Assembly: GCA_033439265.1 (NCBI GenBank)
Contig: JAVTVX010000013.1
Location: 23,518,000-23,581,999, forward strand
From: Dillenia suffruticosa
Taxonomy: Eukaryota > Streptophyta > Magnoliopsida > Dilleniales > Dilleniaceae
Reading direction: 5' to 3'
Length of the DNA: 64,000 nt
In this document: piece by piece, positions 29,227 through 40,699 of the stretch
Position numbering within the stretch: position 1 is the stretch's first letter
Layout: each line of letters starts with the position of its first letter
Notes under the pieces: generated by a model
Database searches by the model: none
What the model was told of the DNA's origin: nothing
The model's input: only the letters and a program-made list of their open reading frames with translations
Translations under genes and position numbers: made by a program

Positions 29227-31195
29227 GTGTGATTAATCATAGAAATAATCAGAGCTTGCCAGCTTCAAACATAACATTTTTGTCCTAAAATATTATTGTC
29301 CGTTGACACTGTCTTATATATATATATATATCCTCCGTATACTCTTCAATTCAAAATAATGGATTTGTTGTCGGCAAAAATATATTATCTTCTTTAATTT
29401 TTCCTAATCGTCCTTCCTCATTTGCTTCTTTCTTTTTGGGTTTATACTATAATACATACGTCTGAAATGAAAGTCAAGGCAAGGCATGTGTATCATTTTA
29501 ATGAAAACTTATGGAAAACGCATGGGGGTATTATGCGAAAATTACATACTTTTTAATAGGAAAAGTAAGAATCTGTTGGCTATGAGTAGATTTTGAAGTT
29601 TAACCTAACCTATGGAAAATTTGGAAAAAGTGCTCAACTAATACATGGAAAGGTTCAAATGATTACCATCTTTCTAAACAAAATTCATGAGTTTGAATGG
29701 ACCGTCACCGCGAGCCGCCGGGAGAAACTCCCTTACTGAAGCGCATTTTCGACTATTTCTTTTTTTTTTTTTTCCCATTAATCATATATCCAAAATAATT
29801 ACTCTTTTCAATTTTAGAGCAAGTAATGTTAGATGGATCAAAAATAAATAATAATTAAATATATTAATTTGTGATTGCCCATTAGGTTTTCACTAATTCA
29901 AACGTGTAAATGATTTGAGTAGGCATTTTTAGATGGAGTAATACTAAATCAATCAAAAATAAACAATGATTAATCTCATCAACGTGTGACTATCTATTGG
30001 GTTGTGACTAATTCAAATATGGAAATGATTTGATTGGGCATTAATAAACGCATGTGAATATAAATTATCACAAAAATTTGATTCAAAATTTATTCGGTCC
30101 AATTAATATTATCGTCTGAAAAATCGTGATTGTTTTGTGATTTCCATGGGTGGAGCCCTAAAGTACCATGTAACATTATTTTTAACCATAGAAAATATAT
30201 TAAAATTCAATTTAAATATTTTTTATGCCTACAGAATTTACATTTTTATTCATTACAACCAAAACAATCTTATTTTTCCAAAACCATGTGATAGATATTA
30301 TCTACTAATTGATTATCTTTGTATCGTTACATAAAAAACGTATCAAAATACTAATTAAATTATATAAATAGAAATAGTTTGATAATTAGTACATTAAATA
30401 ATTTTTAATTTTAATAATAATTTCACTTTATTTCATAATTATATAAAAACGCCGCTTCTCGTGTCCCCCTTTCTATGATGGACTACTTTAAGCAAGGTTA
30501 GTACACATTTCACCCAGGTACACGTACATTTAATACCCAACACCTGAAATAAGAAAGGGATAATTCTAAAGTACACGTGTCCATTTAAAGGGTAATATTG
30601 GCTTTGCGAGGGGGATACGATGGTCTCCGTATATATATATTTTTTAATAATTGATCTTTATTTATAGTTATATTTTGATTAATTTGATCTAATTATTATC
30701 GAGTTTAATTTAAAAAAATTCTTTTAATATAATTTTTTTTATTCTTAAATTTTAAATTAAAAATTTAATACTCTTACTTATTAAACCTATAAAAAAAATA
30801 GATATGATTTTGATATCATATATGAAATATAAAATATAAAAGTAATATGAATACTAGATATAAATAAATATGATTATAATATCATATTATAGAGAATAAT
30901 ATAACAATATGAAAATTAATATTCAAGTTATTTCAATAAATTATTATAATAAATTATATTTATATAAAAAATCCATTAACACAAATATAGAAATAATAGT
31001 TACAAATATATAAATATACAAAATATACAAAATCAAATATATATATTTAAATCAAATCAATTATTAATTTAATTTTGATATATATTATATTTTTTAATAT
31101 CACCTCAAATTCAATACGATATAATGAAAAATATTTAAATTTGAAACAAAATTTGAATAAAGTATCTAAAATCCTAGGGGGTATTTTTATTACCC
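29227..31195. other. Extra 2 kb in duplication copy B, non-coding
   Basis: Alignment with copy A breaks after 'ccagctt' at 29226 and resumes near 31195. The segment is AT-rich with no coding signal, and its right part holds the first of two AT-rich modules. It is either an insertion in copy B or a deletion in copy A. Confidence 0.6.
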
Positions 31196-31760
31196 TGGTG
31201 TTGACTTTGAGCTCTGGCTCTGGATTTTGCTCCGTTGATAGCTTTGAGCTTAGGCTCCTGACTCCGGGCTTAGCACGCTCGGGATCAAGCTTTTGCTTAG
31301 GCTCCTGGCTTTGGCTCTGGCTTTGACGTTGGTTTTAACTATAGCTAATCTGGTTATAGTATTGATTTTGGTTATTTAAAACTTGTGTAGGTATATGAAT
31401 AACGTTTTTTATAAATAAAACTCTTGATAGCATATTATCAAAAAAAAAAAAAAAGAGATACGACGCTAATCTCATATTGTAAAAAAATATAAAATATAAA
31501 ATTAATATGAATACTAGAAATAGATGAATACGATTGTAATACTATGTTAGAGATAGAAAGTAATATAATAATATGAAATTTAATATTCAATTATCCCATT
31601 AAATTATTATAATAAATTGGATTTATATACAAAATCTAATAACATAAATATAAAAATAATTATTATAAATATAAAAAAAATAAAAAATCAAATATAAATC
31701 AAAATCAAAATCAATTTGATTTGATATTGATATATATATATATAATATATTTTGACTGTG
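30790..31760. repeat. AT-rich module in duplicate with a GGCTC-rich segment between
   Basis: The modules at 30790-31080 and 31440-31760 resemble each other and 20875-21140 in copy A, sharing 'aaaatataaaa-taatatgaa-actag' and 'taaattattataata'. Between them, at 31195-31340, lie the degenerate GGCTC units. Copy B therefore underwent a further local duplication. Confidence 0.65.
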
Positions 31761-32047
31761 AAGGTGGACTGTGAAGTGGGGTACCGAGGGTTCTTATGGA
31801 CGTTGCTTAGACAAACAAAATTCTTAATTTTCAAATATTTTAATGGGCCAAAAATTAGGCTGCAGTTAGATAACGAATCTGTCTAACCCATTGAAAAATA
31901 CTTTCCCAAAGTTGATCCTAATTTTCTAATGCTTGTCATGAATGAATGAGTCTATTCCAACTCTGTTTCCACGCAATCGCGCAAAGGCCAAGTCAATGGA
32001 AAATATGCGCGCCTTGCTCCATGGAAAATCCCACACCCTGGGGAGGC

Positions 32048-32055
32048 TATAAATA
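32048..32055 (+). promoter_or_regulatory. TATA box of laccase B
   Basis: TATAAATA lies 74 bp upstream of the start codon at 32122, in the same context as in laccase A. Confidence 0.75.
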
Positions 32056-32121
32056 AGGGCACCATATGTTTGTCTCTCATACATATTCATTACTTACAAC
32101 ATTTTTCTTCTTCATAACTCA

Positions 32122-35100
32122 ATGGCACGTCTACTGCATTTCGTAGCATATGCTTTAGCTCTTCTTGCTTCTTCCTCTTTGGCTTTTGCTGAAATTGTTG
32201 AGCATTCCTTCCATGTAAACACTCTTGCACTACCATTTTTCTATACCAGCATATACTCTATGTTTTTCATATAACCTTTTTCCCTATTTGTTTCTTTAAT
32301 ATTTTTACTGTCATTGAAAGTTTAGTTTGGGGGGATGGGGGAAGCATTCTTCATATAGTTTGCTAAATATAGAAAAATTATGTTGTTCTTTTTGGTTATA
32401 GGTTACCCATTAAAATTTCTTGGAGGAGAGTTACAAATTACTATTTTCTTTTAGTCGGTCCAACAATTTGTCTGACAAAAAAATTAAAATGTAGAAAATT
32501 GTTTAAATAAAAATAGTCTGATGGTCAATGCGCCAAATAATTTTTTGAGTAAACAGATTTGAGTTTAGAAGTAACTTTACTTTATCTAATAATTATATAA
32601 GGAGATAACCCGATGGTTTCTTTTTTTTTTTTGGACAAAATATGTTCGACTCATTTTAATTTATCTAGGGAAGATTAATCCTTATTGTGTAAGTTTAAGC
32701 TCATAATCTTCTATTCAACAAAAAGAAAAATACAAATTTAATAAAAAGAAAATGATTAGTCAATCAAATTGAGGCTAATATTTTGGGAAAACTTTTGTGG
32801 ACGTTTGCTGACCATGGTTGTGCTTGAACTCAGCATTCACCTAACGCATTTGATATTTTGTTCAATTTCAAACCTCTCTAGTCTATTGTGAAAAAAAAAA
32901 AAAAAAAATTGTATTAATAAGACCGAACAGACATGCCCATCCTCATTGTTTGCGAAAAAATCAATGACCATCCATACATCTTAATCACTAGAAATACCAA
33001 CTTGCCATCGGTGTAAATATGCCATATAAAATCGTATTAATTCTTGAAAATTTGCAGGTGCAAAATCTGACTGTGAGCCCCTTGTGCCAAGAGCAAGTGA
33101 TTACAGCAGTAAATGGAAGCCTCCCAGGACCAACCATACGAGTTCGAGAAGGCGATACCCTCATCGTTCATGTCTTCAATAAATCACCTTACAACCTTAC
33201 AATTCACTGGTAAATAGTGTCCTAAATTTCATGTTTAATCAACTAATCCGTCAAGCCTTATACAACTTCGCCGGGGCAAGGTTTCGCCAAAAATATATAT
33301 ATATTATCTATATAATTTCAAAAATTATATTCTACTAATTTCATACATATATTATATTTCATATTTAACATAAATATTTAAAATTTTCTAGTAACTAATT
33401 TTTTTAGCTTTATTCTCATTATTAATATAAAATGTTCATGCCGAACCCGTCGCAATATATCTTTGTCTAACTTCTTCTGGTGTAGTGGGCCATGTCGATT
33501 ACTCAAATTTCTTTCGCTTATTTGATAATACTGATTTGTGGAGGCAACATATTTGTATGCAGGCACGGGGTATTCCAACGATTGAGCGGGTGGGCAGATG
33601 GACCCGAGTATACGACCCAATGCCCAATCCGACCCGGCAATAGCTATACCTACAAGTTCACCATCACAGGACAGGAGGGCACCTTATGGTGGCATGCACA
33701 TGTCCAATGGCTTCGTGCCACAGTCCATGGTGCACTCATTATTCGTCCCCGTGCCGGTCACTCTTACCCTTTCCCTAAGCCCTACAAGGAAGTTCCCATT
33801 CTCTTAGGTAAATTCAAACCAATATCTAAATTAATCACATCCTACATTCTAGTTCCCTTGGTTCATACTAATAAATGCAAATAGAATTATTTTAGCTCCA
33901 GTAACAACCCTAATACCCTTTTCTTTTCTTTTCTTTTTTTTTACATTTATTCAAGAATTTTTATTGATCATATGATTGAGGAAAGTGATGTTAAATTTAA
34001 ATGTGAATGCAGGGGAATGGTGGAATGCAAACGTTATTGACGTGGAAAATGAGGGACTAGCCACCGGTGGCGCCCCAAACATTTCTGATGCCTTCACCAT
34101 TAATGGCCGGCCCGGTGATAATTACTCATGCTCTGATCTCAGTAAGTTTTCGGAAAGAAAATGAAAATACTTTTCTTATAATAATATTTTAGTTTTATTT
34201 TTATGATAAAATATTAATTATAAATTTAAAAAAATACATAATTTTAATTTTAGGTTTTTTCAGTCGAATGGGTTTAACCAATCACCATGATGTCATGTGA
34301 ACTAGTTAAACTGGTTAATCGAAAATAATTTTAAAATGATATTAATATGACAATAGTAGGACACTGATACAAACGGTTAAATATTTTTTATAAAATTATA
34401 AAAAAAATTAAAAATTATTTAATCTTTTTTTTTTTTTTAACTCCAGAAGTGGGATTTTGCCCATTTTCTCATTACCCGCATGCTGACTCCTTTCTTTTTT
34501 AAATTAAAAATTATACAGAAACATATAAGTTGACAGTGAAGCAAGGAAAGACCTATATGTTGAGAATAATCAATGCTGCACTCAATAACCAACTCTTCTT
34601 CAAAATTGCGGGGCACAACTTCACTGTGGTCGCAGTAGATGCCTCGTACACTGCGCCATACATCACCGACGTAATTGTGGTGGCGCCGGGTCAAACCACC
34701 GATGTCCTCCTCACCGCCAACCAGTCTCCCGGCACCTACTATATGGCGGCACGCGCTTATGCCAGCGCAGAAGGTGTAGACTTTGATGAAACTACAACGA
34801 CCGGAATTATCCAATATGAAGGTACCACGCCAGCAACTCCTCTCATGCCAACTCTCCCTGCCTACAATGACACACCCACGGCCCATAAGTTTTTTAGCAA
34901 TTTGACTGGGCTTGTTAATGGGCCTCATTGGACCCCGGTACCTCTTGAAGTGGACGAGCACATGTTTGTGACTATTGGACTGGGCCTGGTCCCGTGCGGT
35001 GGCAATGCAACCTGTGATGGCCCATTAGGGGAGAGATTGGCTGCGAGTATGAACAACGCATCATTCCAGTTCCCCACCGCATTGTCAATGTTGCAAGCTT

Positions 35101-35905
35101 TCTTTTACAAAGTCAGCGGAATCTACGAACCTAATTTCCCTGACTATCCTCCGGTGACATTCGATTATACCAACTCGGATCTCAGTCTTAACGAGTCGCT
35201 GGTTTTCACCACAAAGTCGACACGTGTCAAGAAAGTGAAGTTCAATTCCACCGTGCAGATGGTGATGCAAAACACTGCATTGATTGGGGTCGAAAATCAC
35301 CCCATGCACTTGCACGGCTTTAATTTCCACGTATTGGCTCAAGGGTTTGGGAATTATGACCCGGTCAACGATCCGGAGAAGTTCAATTTCTATAATCCTC
35401 AAGTCCGCAACACAATCGGAGTTCCGGTCGGTGGGTGGGCTGTGATCCGATTCCAAGCTAATAATCCAGGTAAATTCTATAAATTAAAATGCATATTTAG
35501 CAATGAATATTATTAATATGCTACATGAAATAATTAAATCTTTTAAATAAAAATAATTTTAAAATATTATTAATATGCTATACAAAACCGAAATATTTTG
35601 AAAGTTATCTATAATAAAGATGAATTTGCCAAAATAGTCGGATCAAATTTTAAGGAAAAAAGGTGAACATGTTTTCACGCGTCACATCTCTCTGCTCAAT
35701 TTGCTAATAACAATTTTAGAGATGTGATTATGCTAATAATTGTTCGGTGCAAATTTTTGTGATGTGGACAGGTGTATGGTTGATGCATTGCCACTTGGAC
35801 GTGCACTTGCCGTGGGGTCTAGCCACCGCAATAGTGGTAGAGAACGGGCCCACTCCGGCGACCACGTTGCCACCGCCACCGGAGGATCTTCCGAGCTGTT
35901 CTTAG
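32122..35905 (+). CDS. Laccase B (LAC7/8/9-like), tandem paralogue
   Basis: Same role and architecture as laccase A. Six exons, 32122-32214, 33058-33209, 33563-33807, 34013-34141, 34519-35469 and 35772-35905, have identical lengths to those of laccase A and give 567 residues. It has a signal peptide ending near AFA and all four copper motifs (HWHG, HAH, HPMHLHG, HCHLDVH). Differences from laccase A include QRLSG for QLLSG after the first motif, HPMHLHG for HPIHLHG, VHGALI for VYGALI, and a Lys codon at the exon 4/5 junction where A has Glu. None of these touches a copper ligand. The promoter is conserved to about 400 bp upstream. Both genes look functional, so the pair may differ in expression rather than chemistry. 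Confidence 0.96.
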
Positions 35906-36881
35906 TTATGCTGAATTGATGCATCGCGCGATTACACAATTGTGATTCTTCTTCACTAATAATTCGTTTCATTTCGCATTCCTTTGTTTGATTTCCACCC
36001 CATGTGTAATAAGGAACTTCTTCAAATAATAATTTCATTGTAATTGATTTCTATTTCTTAGTTTGTAATAATTTCAATGTTCGTTTGGTTTTCACCATTC
36101 ATCAAATAATAAATTAAATAATTTTTGTAATGTCTCTTTTCTTATTATGGATCCTTAAATTTGTTCGATGTATAATATGTTAAAAGGGTAATAAAAGCAA
36201 GGAACAAAAATGTGACGATTGTAACAACAATAATATTAGATAGACCAATCTTATGTAACTATTTATATTCATGTATATTAATCAATTTTTAATCAAATTA
36301 TTAATATATTTTTCTCATTTCAAGTAATAATTAAAAATTTTATTAAAATAAATTGATGTAACAAACATGTAAAATTTAGACTATTTTATTCATTATTTAT
36401 TTAGTTCACCTAATATTTTTTATTAAGAAATGCAAGTCGCAGATATATCCATATATAATCTGTTTGTAAATTATAAACGAACAAGAAAGAGGGAAAATTA
36501 TTAATTTTCTTGGCAAAAAAAAGAAAAAACTCTTGATGCCTCAATTTCTTTCTTTCTTTTTCTTGGCTAAGCGGCTTGCAACTTAGTTGGAGTTGTCTGA
36601 AAGATCATCTGGGGCCAAATCCTCCTTAAGATTCATGCATGAATGATAGCTTTTTTTATGATCGACTCGTTGGACATGAATGTTAAATTTTTAAATTAAA
36701 TTTTAAATTTAAAAATTAAAAATAAAAAAAATTATGTTATGAGAATTTTTTTTTATTTGATTATGATAATATTCGATTTGAATTAATCAAAATAAAATTT
36801 AAATATAGATGGATTAAAAAAGACTTGTTTATTTGATGGGCCCGCTTTCCCTTTCGATCAAACCTACAATTGTATATCCAA
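35906..36881. other. Laccase B 3' flank, AT-rich
   Basis: Contains the probable 3' UTR and then AT-rich spacer with no coding or repeat signal that I recognise. Confidence 0.6.
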
Positions 36882-37546
36882 AATATTTAATTGGGCTACC
36901 AACATTGGTCGGTGCTGGCCACGGGATTGCACCATTCTATCGGGGTTCAACACGGGGTAAAGGCGACAAAAATGAATGTTGGGAGATCTGTCCCACAAAA
37001 CGAGCCCTACAGCGATCGGTTCAGAATAATTAAAGTAAAACTCTGGATACAGAACGGTGGTTTAACCAATGTACCTGAAGGAATTAATGCCCACGTGGGG
37101 CATCTTTCCAAATTTGGAAAAAGGAAATTTCACACTTTCCATATGCACAAATGGTAACTGACGGAATTTGAATTCCCTACCATTTGTAGTGACGGAGGGA
37201 TATGGAAACTAGGGTAAACCCTAGGAGGCACAATTCATTCTATGATTGCACAATCGTGAGGAGACAATTGAGAGAGAGAGAGGGAAAAATTCTGCGAAGA
37301 GAATTGCGTCACCGGATTTCGATTGAGGTGTCGTGGTGCTGCGGTGATAGCTCGACTTTCGTGGTTATCATCCCGACGGCGAGGTCGATTGATCGAGATT
37401 CGCGGTTCCCCAGATTATTTGTAATCTACTTTTTGAGGTATGCCCAAAAACCCTAACCTTTTATGATTCCGAAAATTTTGCACGCTTCCGCATGTATATG
37501 TGCATATAAATCCAACAGTACCAAAAAAAAATATTTAATTGGGCTA
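36882..37546 (+). mobile_element. Retroposon insertion with 17-bp target-site duplications
   Basis: AATATTTAATTGGGCTA occurs at 36882-36898 and again at 37530-37546. The 631 bp between them start with a tRNA-like head (B-box-like GGGGTTCAACACGG), include the SINE-family body ('gggagatctgtccc', 'cagcgatcggttc'), continue into about 450 bp of unfamiliar sequence with a GA run, and end in 'agtaccaaaaaaa'. A poly-A end plus target duplication indicates insertion by LINE-type machinery. Confidence 0.8.
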
Positions 37547-37559
37547 ATTAGACCCGCAA

Positions 37560-37755
37560 GCCAATTAGGGCTCTTTGGGTTTTTTTTTTCACAAACTGAT
37601 ATTCGGGTTTTATACGACTAATATTGTCCGACCATTGTAAGGCTCATTAAGAGATTGACTCTCCCAAATTTTATTTCTCCATTCTCATGGTTCGAACATA
37701 AAACTTATGATTAAGGAGTGGAATGTCGTACTATTACACCATGTGTTTAGAGTTT
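37560..37755 (-). mobile_element. Possible second SINE-like element, minus strand
   Basis: Read on the minus strand, an A-box-like TGGTGTAATAGTACG is followed about 40 bp later by a B-box-like TGTTCGAACC, as in tRNA-derived SINEs. The body and ends are unclear and no target duplication was found. Confidence 0.4.
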
Positions 37756-37949
37756 CGTCTCAACTAATTTGGATTGACCCGGCTGAGCTCCCTCTTAAAG
37801 AGTAAGTGTCTCATAATATAGTTGACTCTATACCCAAATAATAAGTCTAAATTTGTAATTTTTGTTAAGCGGTACAATAAAATACCCCACAAATTATCCA
37901 TTGGGGTGTATGGACTTATAGTTAAACAACTCAATGGATACCGACATAT

Positions 37950-38128
37950 GTTGGTGTAGGTAGGAAGGATACCTTCATCGCTTAACCAGATCGGAAGTTC
38001 GACTTCTACTGGGTACGGAAAAAACATTATTTGGTGAAAACCCCTTCAATTGAAATCTAACAAACTTCTCAGTCTGGTTTAATCGGGACGAAATTCAAAA
38101 TACCAGATCATCAACATATTAAAAAAAA
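37950..38128 (+). mobile_element. SINE-like element
   Basis: A B-box-like 'aagttcgacttc' is followed by the family body 'cagtctggtttaatcggga' with 'cgaaattcaaaatacc' and a short A-tail. A diverged member of the family seen at 11.1, 20.3 and 56.6 kb. Confidence 0.65.
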
Positions 38129-38869
38129 CAACTCAATGGATTACAAGTGGGCTGCACGAACAGGTTGGACAAAAAATAAGCCCAAAACACTCCCTCTAGT
38201 TTTGTAGATGCCTAGCCCAAAGACAAGCGTGGTCCACCCAATAGCAGGCCATGGGCTCATCTGGTGCTCAAAGCAGTGAAAACTTTTACGATTATTTGTC
38301 AAGTGAAAACTTTTATTAGCTTATTCCTCTGCAATGAAGCTAGGTGTGCAAACACGTATTAAAAGAAACGTACTTTTGAGTTTTCAATTTTTTTTTTTTA
38401 ATTTCGTGATTTAAAATTTAAATTTTATATAATAAATAAAAAGAAATTGCACTTCGAACCCAGATAAACTAATATGAAGCCCATTTATTGAGCTCAAAAA
38501 TTGTAAAAATAGGGAACACAAAATAATCTCACCTCCTTTAAAATATAAAATGATTTATGGTCAAACCGTGTAATTCCCTCTCTTTTTTCCCCTCCCTGTC
38601 TATCAATATATACTAGCTCTGAATGGCTAGCATTGATCGGCGAGGGTTGGTGCGTTGTGCTTCACAAAGATCCGGCAAAAACACACCTGCATGTGCGCAT
38701 CAAAAAACACACTAGGTCCAAGAAAGGCATCATAGATCAAAAGAAACTCCCTCTCTCTCGTGCTGTCTAACATTATGCTTTACCTGCTGTCTAAATTGCA
38801 ACACTAAATATGTTAAAAATATAGAAATTTTCTTTCTTTTAAATTGTTTTCTCAAATTTTTTTCTCTGG

Positions 38870-39540
38870 TGGCATTTCAAGGTTGTGCCTTTAGATACGA
38901 TGATGAACACTCAATTTCAAAAAATTGTGAAAATTTACAATAATAGAATTGAAAATTTTATTTTAGAGAATGTTCAAGAAAATGTTAGATATATTTCACA
39001 TGATGTTCAATTGCAAAAAGTTGATTTTATTGAACAAGAACAAATTCATATGAAAATTCAATTGTAACATCATATGTTAGATGTGTTAAAATATGAAAAT
39101 TATCAAAATTTAATGACCATCTCAAAGTTGTGCAACAAGTTATGGAAATTGGGAAATAAAAGATTTATTATTTAGTTGATAGATATGTTATTTTGATACT
39201 TAATTTCAACAGCAACTAATGAACGTGAGTTTTTAGTAATGAAGATTTTGAAGATAAGACTGTGTAACAAAATGAAAGAAAAGTATAGTTTAGTTATTTA
39301 TATTAAAAAAGAAATTAATAGTGTTTTCGGTTCATAATCGATTATAGATAAATTTGAATCAATGAAAAAGTATAGAGTATAATTTTTATAAATTATTTAT
39401 TTTATTTAATATTTTTTTATATTTTTAATTAAAATTATATAAATTTTTAATATATTTTTATCTTATAATTTTTATTAATTATTGGCCTCCTCCAAAAGAA
39501 TTTCTTGGCTCGGCCTCTGCTTGCTTCCTGTGTCTTTCGG
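38870..39540 (+). mobile_element. hAT transposon remnant
   Basis: After translation with frame breaks, 39200-39380 reads TATNEREFLVMKILKIRLCN and then SLVIYIKKEI, the hAT dimerisation domain of the plant TTF-zinc-finger type. The upstream frame at 38885-39067 fits the preceding transposase region. Several stops and frame changes show it is dead. It lies about 450 bp downstream of the visible PAR1 exons, on the opposite strand. Confidence 0.7.
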
Positions 39541-39837
39541 GAAACCCTTCAAAAGAAAATTGATATTTGAAGACAAAATTGTTATTTTCCAAGTTCAAAT
39601 TCAAGAGTGGTCAATTGTCAATATAAAATTTGACCCATCCATTCTCATGGCAGGAAAAAAAACATTTTTTTTTCTAGAAGAATTCATCTGTTTTAATCAA
39701 ATAGTCAAAAATAAAAAAATTCATTTTTATAAAAATCTAAAATTATTCCTCCCCGCTTCCTATTTTGACACATACCACAAATATCCCTATTTCTTATATA
39801 AAAAATTTATTCTACTTTACATTACACCAACGTATTA

Positions 39838-39840
<3 letters not shown>

Positions 39841-39883
<43 letters not shown>
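39841..39883. repeat. (AT)n microsatellite
   Basis: AT run with one GTATAT interruption, between the hAT remnant and the PAR1 exons. Confidence 0.9.
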
Positions 39884-39884
<1 letters not shown>

Positions 39885-39986
39885 TTTAAAAATATTTAGA
39901 TGAAAATGATTATTAATAGGATCGAAGTCAAAATTTTATATTAAGGCCACAAGGAAAAAAGTTGATGGTGGGAATGAATTGCTTAC

Positions 39987-40515
39987 CTTCTCCTGCAGCC
40001 AAGTTGACATAAAGGTCAACAATGTTGGGACAGTTCTGGTAGCAAGCCGGAGAGCAGAGCTTGGCTGTGAATTGAGGCTCAAGGAGAGAATCAGACGAGA
40101 TTCCGACTGAATTCCGATCAACCCCACATGCACTCACGCACTTATCCGTTTCCATGTATTCGGCCACACTTTCCACCACAACTTCAGTTGTCCTGCATTG
40201 ATATTCCATTTCTCCATTTCCCCCTACCTGATTTTCCAACAAGCATCTCTTCCCCGATGATGCAATTGTGAATGCACACACATCCGTTGGCAAATCCTCA
40301 CAAACTATTTCCCCTGCAAAGAAATTAAAAAATAATTAAAATTTACGGTCATTCTTATATCCATAATATTTTTATCATCTCCGTAAGTATTGAGATCATT
40401 TCTTTCGAGAGAAATTTTTGATGCACCATGAACAGAAAAATGTACCTAGAATTCCTTGGATGAGGAAAGAAGAGGCAAAGAACAGAGCCAATGACAATTT
40501 TGTTGAACCACCCAT
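39987..40515 (-). CDS. PAR1: PAR1-family (photoassimilate-responsive) secreted protein, last exon not found
   Basis: PAR1 proteins are small secreted Cys-rich plant proteins induced by sugar or stress; their biochemical role is unknown. Exon 1 (40515-40446) encodes a signal peptide ending FLIQGILG. Exon 2 (40313-39987) joins in phase and encodes the Cys-rich core, including [41 protein letters not shown] and [17 protein letters not shown]. Exon 2 ends at a good GTAAGC donor, in phase for the usual third exon (family start VFLP.LC.AQR, then a Ser/Pro/Ala-rich tail). I find no such exon down to the laccase; the interval holds (AT)n, a hAT remnant and retroposons. Reading through the donor gives a stop at 39928. 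The gene is therefore either 3'-truncated or has an undetected diverged exon. The promoter side looks intact. Confidence 0.8.
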
Positions 40516-40637
40516 GATTAGATCTTTATTTTGTTTTGGGTGGAGAGAGAGAGCGAGAGAATGGAGGATTTATTAGGGGATTTGTTGAGATTTAAGATGG
40601 TGGGATTTTGTGAGAGTGAACAGAGGGGATGGGTTTC

Positions 40638-40643
40638 TATATA
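40638..40643 (-). promoter_or_regulatory. Probable TATA box of PAR1
   Basis: A TATATA core (minus-strand context TTCTATATAGAAACC) lies about 125 bp upstream of the PAR1 start codon, with a GA-rich leader between. Confidence 0.5.
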
Positions 40644-40699
40644 GAAAATTTGGAGGACAGAACTGGGAAGGCAATAAAGCGAAAATGGTATGGGGGTTC

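Larger units (their letters stand above)
27085..36020 (+). repeat. Tandem duplication copy B (laccase B and its upstream region)
   Basis: Collinear with 18300-25400 in the same orientation. It contains about 2 kb (29227-31195) absent from copy A, lacks the copy A SINE at 20.3 kb, and fades out near 36020, where the laccase 3' flank stops matching. Confidence 0.85.

Noticed and set aside
34437..35456. Long antisense frames (174 and 123 residues) in laccase B exon 5
   Set aside because: Same antisense pattern appears in laccase A; they arise from the constrained sense codons of a 951-bp exon.
37202..37456. 84-residue frame with several Arg and Asp residues
   Set aside because: It lies wholly inside the 631-bp retroposon, so it is more likely chance coding in inserted DNA.
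38365..39900. Third PAR1 exon
   Set aside because: I searched the minus strand for the usual LP.LC start and the Ser/Pro/Ala-rich tail and found neither; the sequence is AT-rich and contains hAT debris.
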